DNA of 30,850 nucleotides, taken from positions 1-30,850 of the IMG/VR virus record IMGVR_UViG_3300032291_001706; one strand, given 5' to 3'. Shown piece by piece: positions 8,315 to 15,280 of this stretch (its first letter is position 1; each line of letters starts with the position of its first letter). The position numbers and the translations under genes were made by a program. The notes under the pieces were generated by a model. The model ran no database searches, had not been told where the DNA came from, and saw nothing but the letters and a program-made list of their open reading frames with translations. The stretch is from a virus.

Positions 8315-8619
8315 TGAGCATATTCGTAGATAGTCCACAACTAGTTAGAGTAGTTAAATTATATTTAACGAAGTCATTTGGTGATTTAACGCCAGAAAAA
8401 GACCGCGATTTTGTACTTTTTTTGAATTCAGAAGGTAAAACTATAATGGAGTACGATATTGATGTTAGAAAACTTTGGGTTTCTGAGTCTAAGTTTTGGG
8501 ATAAATTGGAATATATTTTTCCCGTTGATTATGTTAATTTAATATCAATTGTGGCTGATTGGGCACAGGACCATTATGGGTTGGATATTAGAATGGTTTA
8601 TCATACTATGACAATTTAA
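8314..8619 (+). CDS. Unknown 101-aa protein coupled to the SOD fusion gene
   Basis: Its ATG overlaps the preceding TGA (TGATG at 8312-8316), so it is probably translationally coupled to the SOD-nuclease gene. The protein is acidic and mixed alpha/beta, with an aromatic C-terminal helix (NLISIVADWAQDHYGLDIRM). I see no recognisable motif, signal peptide or membrane segment. It could be a partner of the fusion protein or a small virion protein; neither can be argued from sequence alone. Confidence 0.75.
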   Translation: MSIFVDSPQLVRVVKLYLTKSFGDLTPEKDRDFVLFLNSEGKTIMEYDIDVRKLWVSESKFWDKLEYIFPVDYVNLISIVADWAQDHYGLDIRMVYHTMTI

Positions 8620-8640
8620 TTGATATAAAGCGAAATGTTA

Positions 8641-8651
8641 TAATATTTATA
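8641..8651 (+). promoter_or_regulatory. ATATTTAT-type upstream element
   Basis: TAATATTTATA lies 16 bases before the ATG of the gp13-like gene, in a 48-base gap. It has the same core as other elements in the window. Confidence 0.4.
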
Positions 8652-8667
8652 TAGAAAATATATTAAC

Positions 8668-9792
8668 ATGTCCGTAATACCTGAACCCGAAAGAAGTAAA
8701 TTATATACACAAGTAAAACATTTACTTGGTGCTCCATTACGTTCAATAGAAATCGTTGACGAGCAAATGGATACCTTATTGGAATTTTCCATTCAAGATT
8801 ATGCGCAGTACGTTCAAGATTGGTTAATCGAATCTCAGTGGACTTCTTTATATAATCTTAACTTGGATACACAATCTTTATCAAGAGCGTTTATTACTAA
8901 AAGTTTAGATTGGGAAACGAGATACACATACGCATATTCAAAAATAGTTGGGTTACAAAATAGTGGAGATTGGGTACTAAAAAAAGATTTTATTCAATTA
9001 GAGAGGGGTAGACAAATATATGAGATACCAGCAGGTCGTGAAATAAATGAATTACTTTGGTTTACACCGTCTACTTTAAATAATATTTTCTTTGACCCTT
9101 GGTCTTTTGGAGGTATCGGTTCAGGTGGATTAGGTGGTCCTGGCGGATTCGCTCAAATGGGTAATACCGTCGGTTCATATTTTATGATGCCGGCATTTGA
9201 TATGTTACTTCGTATGCAAGAGGTAAATATACAAAGAAGGATTATTGCCGGTGATTTAACTTATCGTGTTACAGCACTACCTGATGGTAAAAAAGCGGTT
9301 CACTTAATGCAAACTCCGGGTGGTAAATTTGACTTCGGTAATGCGACTTTAATGAAAGGTCAAGTTTGGTATTGGTATTATGATACCGAGGGTTCTGATA
9401 GAGATTCCTGTTTAAAGTCAAACCCCGACATTATAAAATTACCATCAGATGTTCCATTCGATGAATTAGCATGGGTTGATCTAAATAACCCCGCAAAGCA
9501 ATGGGTCCGTAGATGGTTTGTTTCTTATGTAAAAGAAACCCTATCAAGAGTTAGGGGGAAATATAGTGGTAATTTAAAAACACCTGATTCCGAATTAACT
9601 ATGGATTACACCTCTTTGGCAACTGAGGCCAAAGACGAAAAGACAAAATTAATCGAGGAATTAATTGGTCCTGAAGGTAGATTAACAAGATTAAAACCTG
9701 AAAAGGTAATGGAGAGAGAGGCGTTAATCGCTGAAAATCTTAATAAGCAAATGAAGTTCAGAGCCTTTCCAAGACAAATATATGTAATATAA
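8668..9792 (+). CDS. Probable neck protein (T4 gp13-like)
   Basis: This 374-residue protein starts with a helical region containing IEIVDEQMDTLLEFSIQDYA followed by QYVQDWLIESQW. This matches the N-terminal layout of T4-type gp13 neck proteins, which bridge the portal vertex and tail. A central segment (about residues 117-145, IYEIPAGREINELLWFTPS) and a C-terminal helical pair (WVRRWFVSYVKETLSRVRGK) are also usual in that family. A Gly-rich loop covers residues ~148-165. T4 gp13 is about 309 residues, so this is somewhat longer. It is followed after one base by a small beta-rich gene. It lies on the opposite strand from the sheath module although both serve tail attachment. The family call comes from pattern recognition, not alignment. 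Confidence 0.6.
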   Translation: MSVIPEPERSKLYTQVKHLLGAPLRSIEIVDEQMDTLLEFSIQDYAQYVQDWLIESQWTSLYNLNLDTQSLSRAFITKSLDWETRYTYAYSKIVGLQNSGDWVLKKDFIQLERGRQIYEIPAGREINELLWFTPSTLNNIFFDPWSFGGIGSGGLGGPGGFAQMGNTVGSYFMMPAFDMLLRMQEVNIQRRIIAGDLTYRVTALPDGKKAVHLMQTPGGKFDFGNATLMKGQVWYWYYDTEGSDRDSCLKSNPDIIKLPSDVPFDELAWVDLNNPAKQWVRRWFVSYVKETLSRVRGKYSGNLKTPDSELTMDYTSLATEAKDEKTKLIEELIGPEGRLTRLKPEKVMEREALIAENLNKQMKFRAFPRQIYVI

Positions 9793-9793
9793 T

Positions 9794-10129
9794 ATGGCAA
9801 TTATTCGTTCAATCCCATCTGAAAAAGTTATAGGTGGTAGAATTATTAAATCATCAGAAATTGTTATTGTTTCTGAACCCGAATACACATCAAATGGTGA
9901 AGGATTAATTATCGTAAAAGATATTGATTTTTGTAAATTAAAATTAAACCATACATCAACGGACCACGTTAGAGTAAAATCTATGACAAACACTCTCATC
10001 ATACCTGACATCGGAATGTTTGATGAAAAGTATGATGAGATGTCTATTACTTCAGAATCGTGTGTTGAGTTTTATTTCACTCAAGGTAATTGGTATATCA
10101 CATCAAGCGATGGAATAAAAATGTCTTAG
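9794..10129 (+). CDS. Unknown 111-aa beta-rich protein, likely virion-associated
   Basis: The gene starts one base after the stop of the gp13-like gene and is presumably co-expressed with it. The protein is almost entirely short beta-strands (IIKSSEIVIVSEPEY, EGLIIVKDIDFCKLKLN, CVEFYFTQGNWYITS), consistent with a small beta-sandwich or barrel such as a decoration or baseplate accessory protein. I recognise no family. Its last four bases overlap the end of the convergent DNA polymerase gene. Confidence 0.7.
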   Translation: MAIIRSIPSEKVIGGRIIKSSEIVIVSEPEYTSNGEGLIIVKDIDFCKLKLNHTSTDHVRVKSMTNTLIIPDIGMFDEKYDEMSITSESCVEFYFTQGNWYITSSDGIKMS

Positions 10130-12915
10130 ACTAATTCGCCCCAACCTTCTTCTGCTAATTCATACATATAATCGGGTTCAAGTCCTCTTTTTTCCCAATA
10201 CTTAACTTCAGGTTCAGAAATGGTTAAAACCTCTTCTAATGAATCTTGGTCACCTTCTTCAAATGGTTTTCCATTAATTAATTCGCATTGGTCTTTTGTA
10301 AATAAACCACGACTTTCAGGATCGGTAACCAAAAGTCCGTCTCTAACTTCATCTTTAAAAACCACAAGTAATGGTTCAATTCTTTTGTTGAAGACAGATA
10401 TTGCCCTTGGGACATTATACTCTCCAGTCATATCAGGGTTGTTTTCAATTTCCTTTTGATCTAACATATAACAATTTAATCTAATCATAGTGTTTATGGC
10501 GTCGTCAGGTAATTTTCCATTATTGGCAACATAATGATCTAAGTCTTCTTTTCTCCATCCGCTCTTTAATTTATTAACTTTTTGGACATCACCGTGAGAT
10601 GCTTTTACGCCATTATTAACATAATAGATAACATCACCAAGATTCACTTTGATTTTATTTTTAAGTGCCAATTCCATATGAGCCATGCGACTCATCGCAT
10701 TTCCCGCCTTTGTTTTTTCATTACACCTTTTATCGTAATCGGACAAAGACAATTTTACTTTCGCACGTTGAGCGATTTTCATAAGTGGAATTTCTTGGTC
10801 AAATATTTTTTGTAGGTATTCATAATACCACTCAACAAACTCTTGTCCTTTACCCTCCAATAACATTTTAATTCCCTTATCCAAAAAGTCCTCAATATAT
10901 AGTGGTAGTTTCTTCGACTTAATTGTATTTCCCGTAAGTTTAATTTTACCTTTGTCGGTCATCAAGGCGTAGTTTTTTCTTGCCAAGTTAATACACGAAG
11001 GCCAAGTTCCGTCGGTATCTAAGGCCATCTCACCCTTCATAAACATATCGTTAAATTCCGCAACGTCAGCGTCGGCACCTTTATATTCTTTACCTTTTTT
11101 TACCTTCCAATTGTTTCCCTTACCAATATAAATTCTATCATCACATCCTTCTGGTTTTGAGAAGTTCACACCGTCCGTATCCATTACAAGGGGCATATAA
11201 CCACGTTTCATAAAAAACTTAATCATCATACGAAGATATTGTCTTCCTGTACAAGTAATTTGTTCTCCCATATACATATCACCCCAGTGGAACACCTGTG
11301 GAGCGGATAATGCACCGAACATGGAATTGATGAAAATTTTAATCGGTAATTGTTTTCTATCGTATGAAAGGGATTTTTTCTTATCGGTTTTCTCATATTC
11401 TCCTGCCAAATTCTTATATAAAATACGAGTATCCCTAAAATACTTCAACATCGCTTTCATTCCTTGTAATACATCACAATCAGGGAATATATCATGAACC
11501 AATTGGATTGAAGGGTAAAGTGATGAGAAGTCCAATTTTAAAACGTCCTTTGAGAACCCTACTCTAAGTAGTCTTGATAATCCACCGACGAAATCTTGCT
11601 TTGCTTGTTTTTCAGGAATTGCAAGTTTGTACTTATAGGACCACGCTAACATCAACATTTTCCAAAGGGTTGCGGTCCCCATAGTTGAAACTCTTTCATA
11701 TGTGGTGGGAACCATCGATGCCAATAGGAATGTCCCTTGGTTAAATTCCTCATCCACCAATAGAGTTTCTTCCAAGTCGTCGTCAAGGTATCTCTCAACG
11801 ATCTCGTCACCTTTTACTTTTATATACGTACCAGGAAAACGTGTATCCAAATCTTCAAACGCAGGGTTATCAGCTCTTTTATATTTTCCATTTTTAACAT
11901 TTAACCAAAATTCTTCTTTTTTTGCATACATAGAACCAATTTTATCGTGGTCTATATAAACTCGGTCTTCAGATTCCGCCTCAATATATTGTGTTATATA
12001 TTTAAGTCCCGCAGACTTAATGTTTGAATTAATTGCTTGGGCTCGTCTTACTGAGTGTATAATATCAATAATATTATAACCCCACATTCCGACTTGATTA
12101 TATTTTTCAACCTCATTCGCCAATTTTAACATATTCTCTTTTTGTGAGATATTATAATTGGGATTTAATGTTTTACAGGTTTTTTTAACGTCAATATTAA
12201 GGACTTTACATCTTTCAAATATCCAAAACCAGTCGAAGTTAAATGAGTTATAACCACCGATAATTGAGGGTTTTAATGCATCAATTAATTTAAAGAAAGA
12301 TATTAATCCGTCTCTTTCTTGTTCGGGAGTTGCACATTCGATTACTTGTTGGAATCCTTTATTTGTCTTAATTCCAATCATAAAGATACGACCGTCTTTT
12401 GGTTCCAAAGAGGTCGTCTCCAAGTCGAATACAAATCTTGTGAGTTCATTATATTCTTCGAACCCTTTAAATAATCTTTTTTCTTTTTGAATTAGGTATT
12501 GTTCTACCGGTGGTAGAATTAATATTAAATCTTTTGTATTTTCACCCCAAGGGTCTATTCCGCCTTCTCTAAAAAAACTAATAAGTGATCGATATCCTTT
12601 TAAGGATTTAACCATAAATCTTAATCCGTTTTCTAATCTTTCATTACCTTTGGTTTCTAATTTTTCTATAATTATTCCATATTTGGTCATAGCCTCTTTC
12701 TGAAGGTCTTTTGAGGATTTATAGAAATTTTTGTCTTTTAGATCTCCGACCCATGCAAAAGGAACAAAACTATCTTTTTGTATTGTCTTACCTTTTTCGG
12801 GATCTTCTTTAATTTTGAAAATTGAATCGGATGCGTAATCAAATTCTACCGCAACGATATACTTTTCGGGATCGTTCCCTTCGAGAAACGACTTAATCTC
12901 ATCTTGTGATAACAT
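10126..12915 (-). CDS. Family-B replicative DNA polymerase
   Basis: A 929-residue polymerase with an intact 3'-5' proofreading domain and catalytic core. Exo I is FVFDLETTSLEP with D164 and E166; Exo II is GGYNSFNFDWFW with D228; the Exo III region is YNIIDIIHSV with D284. Pol motif A is LDFSSLYPSI (D462), motif B is IKIFINSMFGALS (N530, S531, G534), and motif C is VMDTDGVNF (D579, D581). Motif C has Gly where most family-B enzymes have Ser after the second Asp. Length and architecture fit the T4 gp43 class, which copies the phage genome with a clamp. The ATG is at 12913-12915. The gene ends four bases inside the convergent 111-aa gene. No intein or intron is visible, since all motifs lie in one continuous frame. 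Confidence 0.96.
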   Translation of the reverse strand: MLSQDEIKSFLEGNDPEKYIVAVEFDYASDSIFKIKEDPEKGKTIQKDSFVPFAWVGDLKDKNFYKSSKDLQKEAMTKYGIIIEKLETKGNERLENGLRFMVKSLKGYRSLISFFREGGIDPWGENTKDLILILPPVEQYLIQKEKRLFKGFEEYNELTRFVFDLETTSLEPKDGRIFMIGIKTNKGFQQVIECATPEQERDGLISFFKLIDALKPSIIGGYNSFNFDWFWIFERCKVLNIDVKKTCKTLNPNYNISQKENMLKLANEVEKYNQVGMWGYNIIDIIHSVRRAQAINSNIKSAGLKYITQYIEAESEDRVYIDHDKIGSMYAKKEEFWLNVKNGKYKRADNPAFEDLDTRFPGTYIKVKGDEIVERYLDDDLEETLLVDEEFNQGTFLLASMVPTTYERVSTMGTATLWKMLMLAWSYKYKLAIPEKQAKQDFVGGLSRLLRVGFSKDVLKLDFSSLYPSIQLVHDIFPDCDVLQGMKAMLKYFRDTRILYKNLAGEYEKTDKKKSLSYDRKQLPIKIFINSMFGALSAPQVFHWGDMYMGEQITCTGRQYLRMMIKFFMKRGYMPLVMDTDGVNFSKPEGCDDRIYIGKGNNWKVKKGKEYKGADADVAEFNDMFMKGEMALDTDGTWPSCINLARKNYALMTDKGKIKLTGNTIKSKKLPLYIEDFLDKGIKMLLEGKGQEFVEWYYEYLQKIFDQEIPLMKIAQRAKVKLSLSDYDKRCNEKTKAGNAMSRMAHMELALKNKIKVNLGDVIYYVNNGVKASHGDVQKVNKLKSGWRKEDLDHYVANNGKLPDDAINTMIRLNCYMLDQKEIENNPDMTGEYNVPRAISVFNKRIEPLLVVFKDEVRDGLLVTDPESRGLFTKDQCELINGKPFEEGDQDSLEEVLTISEPEVKYWEKRGLEPDYMYELAEEGWGELV

Positions 12916-13037
12916 ATTATTTTATTTTATTTAGTGGTTTATTCGCTGCCGAATATATCGACATTTACCTTGATGTGAGTAATGATAATTATTAAAGGTA
13001 TTTAAGTCAAATCATCCGATGTTGATATTTATTTGTT
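12916..13037. other. Divergent intergenic region, polymerase / 154-aa gene
   Basis: This 122-base gap holds the start regions of two divergent genes. It contains the near-palindrome AATGATAATTATT around 12980 and the ATATTTAT element at the right end. On the polymerase side, TATATTCG is a one-mismatch relative of the Bacteroidetes -7 box TAnnTTTG, but I see no convincing -33 partner. Confidence 0.35.
13024..13035 (+). promoter_or_regulatory. ATATTTAT-type upstream element
   Basis: GATATTTATTTG lies two bases before the ATG at 13038. The 13-mer TTGATATTTATTT is shared exactly with the element before the gene at 14604, the best-matched pair in the window. Confidence 0.5.
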
Positions 13038-13502
13038 ATGAGAGATTTGATAAAAAAAGTATTGATGGAGTTTCACCATCCTGTTTTAGTTTATGAGATT
13101 GTTATATGTAATAATTTACTTGAACAGGATTATATAAGAACTTTAGGTGATAAAAAGACTAGGTTATTAAAAAATTACCATTCACAAGAAAATATAGGCG
13201 GTAATAAATTTTCTCGTGTTGATCCTGAGATGATTGATGATTCAATAAGAGAAATTCAAGACGAATTAATTACCGTATCAAAAAAGATTGTTAATAATTG
13301 TTCGGGTAAACTTTGTAGTGTTGTCGTTGTTGATAACCCTAATGGTTTTGATTATCATGTTTGGTTGAGAAAAAATAATAAAAATAATATTAATCTAATA
13401 ATTAATACATCAATACATCATCCTGAACATTTATATAATAGTCTTAAAGCCCCTATGTTGATCGTCCAAATGGATGGAAGTATTAGTACCAAATTTATAT
13501 AA
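13038..13502 (+). CDS. Unknown 154-aa protein with capsid-targeting-like N-terminus
   Basis: I recognise no family. The N-terminus MRDLIKKVLMEFHH is a short basic amphipathic helix ending in L-M-E. That is close in length and end residue to the T4 capsid-targeting peptide, cleaved after (L/I)-x-E by the prohead protease. The same I-K-K/R-V-L/I-x-E pattern occurs in the linker of the SOD-nuclease fusion. The remainder has a helical region (IDDSIREIQDELITVSKK) and a beta-rich C-terminal half (KLCSVVVVDNPNGFDYHVWL and following). It could be an internal head protein ejected with the DNA (inference). It converges on the ncRNA unit, whose terminator hairpin begins just past its stop. Confidence 0.7.
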   Translation: MRDLIKKVLMEFHHPVLVYEIVICNNLLEQDYIRTLGDKKTRLLKNYHSQENIGGNKFSRVDPEMIDDSIREIQDELITVSKKIVNNCSGKLCSVVVVDNPNGFDYHVWLRKNNKNNINLIINTSIHHPEHLYNSLKAPMLIVQMDGSISTKFI

Positions 13503-13504
13503 AT

Positions 13505-13533
13505 AAAAAACCCCCATCTTTCGACGAGGGTTT
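13505..13533 (-). terminator. Rho-independent terminator of the ncRNA unit
   Basis: On the minus strand AAACCCTCGTC and GATGGGGGTTT form an unbroken 11-bp stem (13508-13533, including two G-U pairs) closed by a GAAA tetraloop and followed by a T-run. On the plus strand the two G-U pairs become C-A mismatches. The hairpin is therefore tuned for minus-strand transcripts, though it may also weakly end the convergent 154-aa gene. Confidence 0.9.
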
Positions 13534-13684
13534 CTTTTTCACCATCCGGTTGAGGTCTAAGACCTGAATCGTCACACCCGATTCTTGGCGGTCAGGTTTT
13601 AGGATTGCCGTGACCCTCCTTGTCACCGTCTTACGACGTATTCGGATTCCTCCTCCTTTTCGACATACGTTCATCGTTTGAACA
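13505..13684 (-). ncRNA. Candidate structured non-coding RNA, about 180 nt
   Basis: The unit lies between a host-type promoter and a strong terminator and is visibly richer in G and C than its surroundings. Visible helices are: ACGUAU 13665-13670 with AUACGU 13636-13641, or alternatively a CGUC-GUAA-GACG hairpin at 13627-13638; GUGAC with GUCAC closing the loop AAGGAGG (13610-13626); GAAUCG with CGAUUC (13566-13584), stacked on ACCU/AGGU; and an alternative AGGUC-UUA-GACCU hairpin (13553-13565). The one open frame across it (stop at 13495) reads through the terminator hairpin, so it cannot be completed on the terminated transcript. I do not recognise the RNA family. The transcript start is estimated from the promoter. 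Confidence 0.75.
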
Positions 13685-13687
13685 TTA

Positions 13688-13717
13688 CAAAGATATATAA
13701 AGTTTTTGAATTGCCAA
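13688..13717 (-). promoter_or_regulatory. Bacteroidetes-type promoter of the ncRNA
   Basis: On the minus strand TTG (13715-13717), a 19-base spacer, then TATCTTTG (13688-13695). This matches the known Bacteroidetes housekeeping consensus (TTG, 17-23 bases, TAnnTTTG). It is the clearest host-type promoter seen in the window. Confidence 0.8.
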
Positions 13718-13733
13718 AACTTTTTAAAAAAAT

Positions 13734-14144
13734 TTAATCGCAACATGGAAATTCCATCTCGTAGTTGGAACTGAATGCCGTGTCATCTATGGCAAAACTA
13801 TCAATAACATTAATATAGATTTTTTCCGTTATCGGCATAAATAAGACACCGTCAGTATTTTTCACCATGAATTCCCCTAAGAACCTACCGACATTTTTGG
13901 TTTGATTTTTTTTGAATTGGTAGTATGTAAAGTATTCAATTTGACCGTCTTCTGTTAATCCCGATTCAACCGTTGCCGATACCGAAGTTATCTTAGGTAT
14001 TCCAGTTTCTTCATTAACCATAGAGAAATAGACATCAGACTCCCCTAAAATAGACATCGTGTTCATATAATCACTTCTTCCGTTTTGGGAAAGTTTGACT
14101 TTGATTACTGGTAGTGTTGCGTTTTTCTTAATGAACCATTCCAT
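13734..14144 (-). CDS. BppU-like baseplate protein, paralogue B
   Basis: This 136-residue protein resembles the N-terminal domain of BppU-type upper-baseplate proteins. It opens with FIKKNATLPVIKVKL, has a central DVYFSMVNEETG strand, and then an aromatic strand pair (IEYFTYYQFKK, VGRFLGEFMVKN) with a closing strand FMPITEKIYINVID. It aligns by eye along its length with the adjacent upstream gene, so the two are tandem duplicates. The start follows the upstream stop by one base. In siphophages this domain anchors receptor-binding parts to the baseplate (family knowledge). Residue 134-135 is a CC pair near the C-terminus, absent from the sister copy. Confidence 0.5.
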   Translation of the reverse strand: MEWFIKKNATLPVIKVKLSQNGRSDYMNTMSILGESDVYFSMVNEETGIPKITSVSATVESGLTEDGQIEYFTYYQFKKNQTKNVGRFLGEFMVKNTDGVLFMPITEKIYINVIDSFAIDDTAFSSNYEMEFPCCD

Positions 14145-14145
14145 A

Positions 14146-14529
14146 TTAGTTTTGATCTATTTCGTCTGACGTATAACTTTCAGATATGTTTATATATAAT
14201 TTTTCTCTAATAGGTAAAATTAAGGTTCCTTCATTATTTTTTAACACAAACTCACCTTCGTATCTACCAACTTTACTTGTATATTTTTTTGGGAATCTGT
14301 AATAGATATAATATTCTACCTTCGCGTTTGGCTCAATCTGTGTTTTTTCAACAAATCCTGCGGGTTCCAAATGTATCTTATATGAACCTGTATCACTATC
14401 AATCATGGAAAAATATATGGTTGAGGATTCAATAAAACTCATAAATGAGTCGAACTCACCTCTTCCGTCGTCAACCACTTGCATTTTTAGTAATGGTAAT
14501 GTTCCATTTTGCTTGATGTTAAATTCCAT
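14146..14529 (-). CDS. BppU-like baseplate protein, paralogue A
   Basis: I place the start at ATG 14527-14529 (MEFNIKQNGTLPLLK), giving 127 residues. A further upstream in-frame start would add 15 residues unlike the sister protein and would overrun the ATATTTAT element. The N-terminal pattern (F-I-K-Q-N-x-T-L-P), TIYFSMIDSDTGSYKI, VEYYIYYRF, VGRYEGEFVLKNNEGTLILP and KLYINI are the strand landmarks of the BppU N-terminal domain and recur in the same order in paralogue B. Likely a small baseplate or fibre-anchoring protein. Confidence 0.5.
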   Translation of the reverse strand: MEFNIKQNGTLPLLKMQVVDDGRGEFDSFMSFIESSTIYFSMIDSDTGSYKIHLEPAGFVEKTQIEPNAKVEYYIYYRFPKKYTSKVGRYEGEFVLKNNEGTLILPIREKLYINISESYTSDEIDQN

Positions 14530-14531
14530 AC

Positions 14532-14546
14532 TAATAAATATATAAC
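14532..14546 (-). promoter_or_regulatory. ATATTTAT-type upstream element
   Basis: The minus strand reads GTTATATATTTATTA, ending two bases before the ATG of BppU-like paralogue A. Its position argues for the shorter start of that gene. Confidence 0.4.
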
Positions 14547-14589
14547 ATAACGATTTTTTTATAAAAAGTTTCACTTTTTCAAATATATT

Positions 14590-14600
14590 GATATTTATTT
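14590..14600 (+). promoter_or_regulatory. ATATTTAT-type upstream element
   Basis: GATATTTATTT lies three bases before the ATG at 14604. It is identical over 13 bases (with the two preceding T) to the element before the gene at 13038. Confidence 0.5.
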
Positions 14601-14603
14601 AAT

Positions 14604-14759
14604 ATGGGAAGAAAAACAATACCGAAAGATCAAAGAAAGGTTAAATTTGGAATAAGCTTAGACTTTGAATTATTTGATAGAATGGTTAAAGAGAAAATCA
14701 AAAAATCGACTTTGATAAACAAGTTACTCAAAGAGTATTATGGAAACAAAGATATGTAG
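14604..14759 (+). CDS. Small ribbon-helix-helix-like protein (51 aa)
   Basis: ATG 14604 to TAG 14757-14759. The layout is a basic N-terminus (MGRKTIPKDQRKVKFGISLD), a strand, then two short helices (FELFDRMVKEKIKK and STLINKLLKEYYG), as in Arc/MetJ-type DNA-binding proteins. It ends 20 bases inside the HNH endonuclease gene in another frame, so the two are very likely translated from one message. A regulator of the HNH gene or of the divergent baseplate pair is plausible but not shown. Confidence 0.7.
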   Translation: MGRKTIPKDQRKVKFGISLDFELFDRMVKEKIKKSTLINKLLKEYYGNKDM

Positions 14760-15279
14760 TAAATGCGGGGTGGAAAAAGAGGTTTGTGAGTTTAATAAAC
14801 GGAAAAACCGTAAGGGTATTGAAGTGCCTCGTGGATTTTGTAAAAAATGCCATTCATTAATGTCAATAAATTATAACAAATTAAATCCCGATAAAGTCAA
14901 ATCTCGTAGGGATACTTGGTATAAAAAAAATTATGAGGGTTTAGTTATAAAACTTAGGGAAAGGAGACAGACCGATTTACTATATAAACTAAAAATTGGG
15001 GTAAGGACCAGACTTAAAATGGCGATAAAATATAATTCAAAGAGGGGTAGTACAATTAAATTACTCGGAATTGATATTATGGGATTAAAATCATACTTAG
15101 AAAGTAAATTTATTGATGGTATGTCTTGGGAAAATTATGGTCTATATGGTTGGCATATAGATCATATAATACCTCTATCTTCCGCAAAAACAGAAGATGA
15201 ATTTTATAAATTATGTCATTATACTAACCTACAACCGCTTTGGGCTAAAGATAATTGGAAAAAAGGTAATAAATTTTAA
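14740..15279 (+). CDS. HNH endonuclease with N-terminal zinc ribbon
   Basis: A 179-residue protein. Cysteines C6, C9, C34 and C37 form a zinc ribbon (CSKCG ... CKKC). A basic helical linker is followed by an HNH core: WHIDHIIPLSS (H139, D141, H142), N163 in YTNLQPLWA, and N172 in KDNWKKGNKF. This is the layout of free-standing phage HNH nucleases, often homing-type, which nick or cut DNA at specific sites. It begins inside the upstream ribbon-helix-helix gene. It ends one base before the stop of the convergent glycosyltransferase gene, marking the border between the core genes and the glycosylation block. No flanking intron is visible. Confidence 0.88.
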   Translation: METKICSKCGVEKEVCEFNKRKNRKGIEVPRGFCKKCHSLMSINYNKLNPDKVKSRRDTWYKKNYEGLVIKLRERRQTDLLYKLKIGVRTRLKMAIKYNSKRGSTIKLLGIDIMGLKSYLESKFIDGMSWENYGLYGWHIDHIIPLSSAKTEDEFYKLCHYTNLQPLWAKDNWKKGNKF

Positions 15280-15280
15280 A

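Noticed and set aside
13505-13684. tRNA or tmRNA
   Set aside because: No cloverleaf with T-loop and acceptor stem can be drawn, and no tag-peptide frame is present.
13495-13746. An 83-codon minus-strand ORF across the ncRNA region
   Set aside because: It starts inside the BppU-like gene, its body overlaps a promoter and helices, and its stop lies past a strong terminator hairpin, so a complete message would not be made.
14530-14574. Longer N-terminus for BppU-like paralogue A
   Set aside because: The added 15 residues do not match the sister protein and would be encoded across the ATATTTAT element; ATG 14529 gives matching N-termini.
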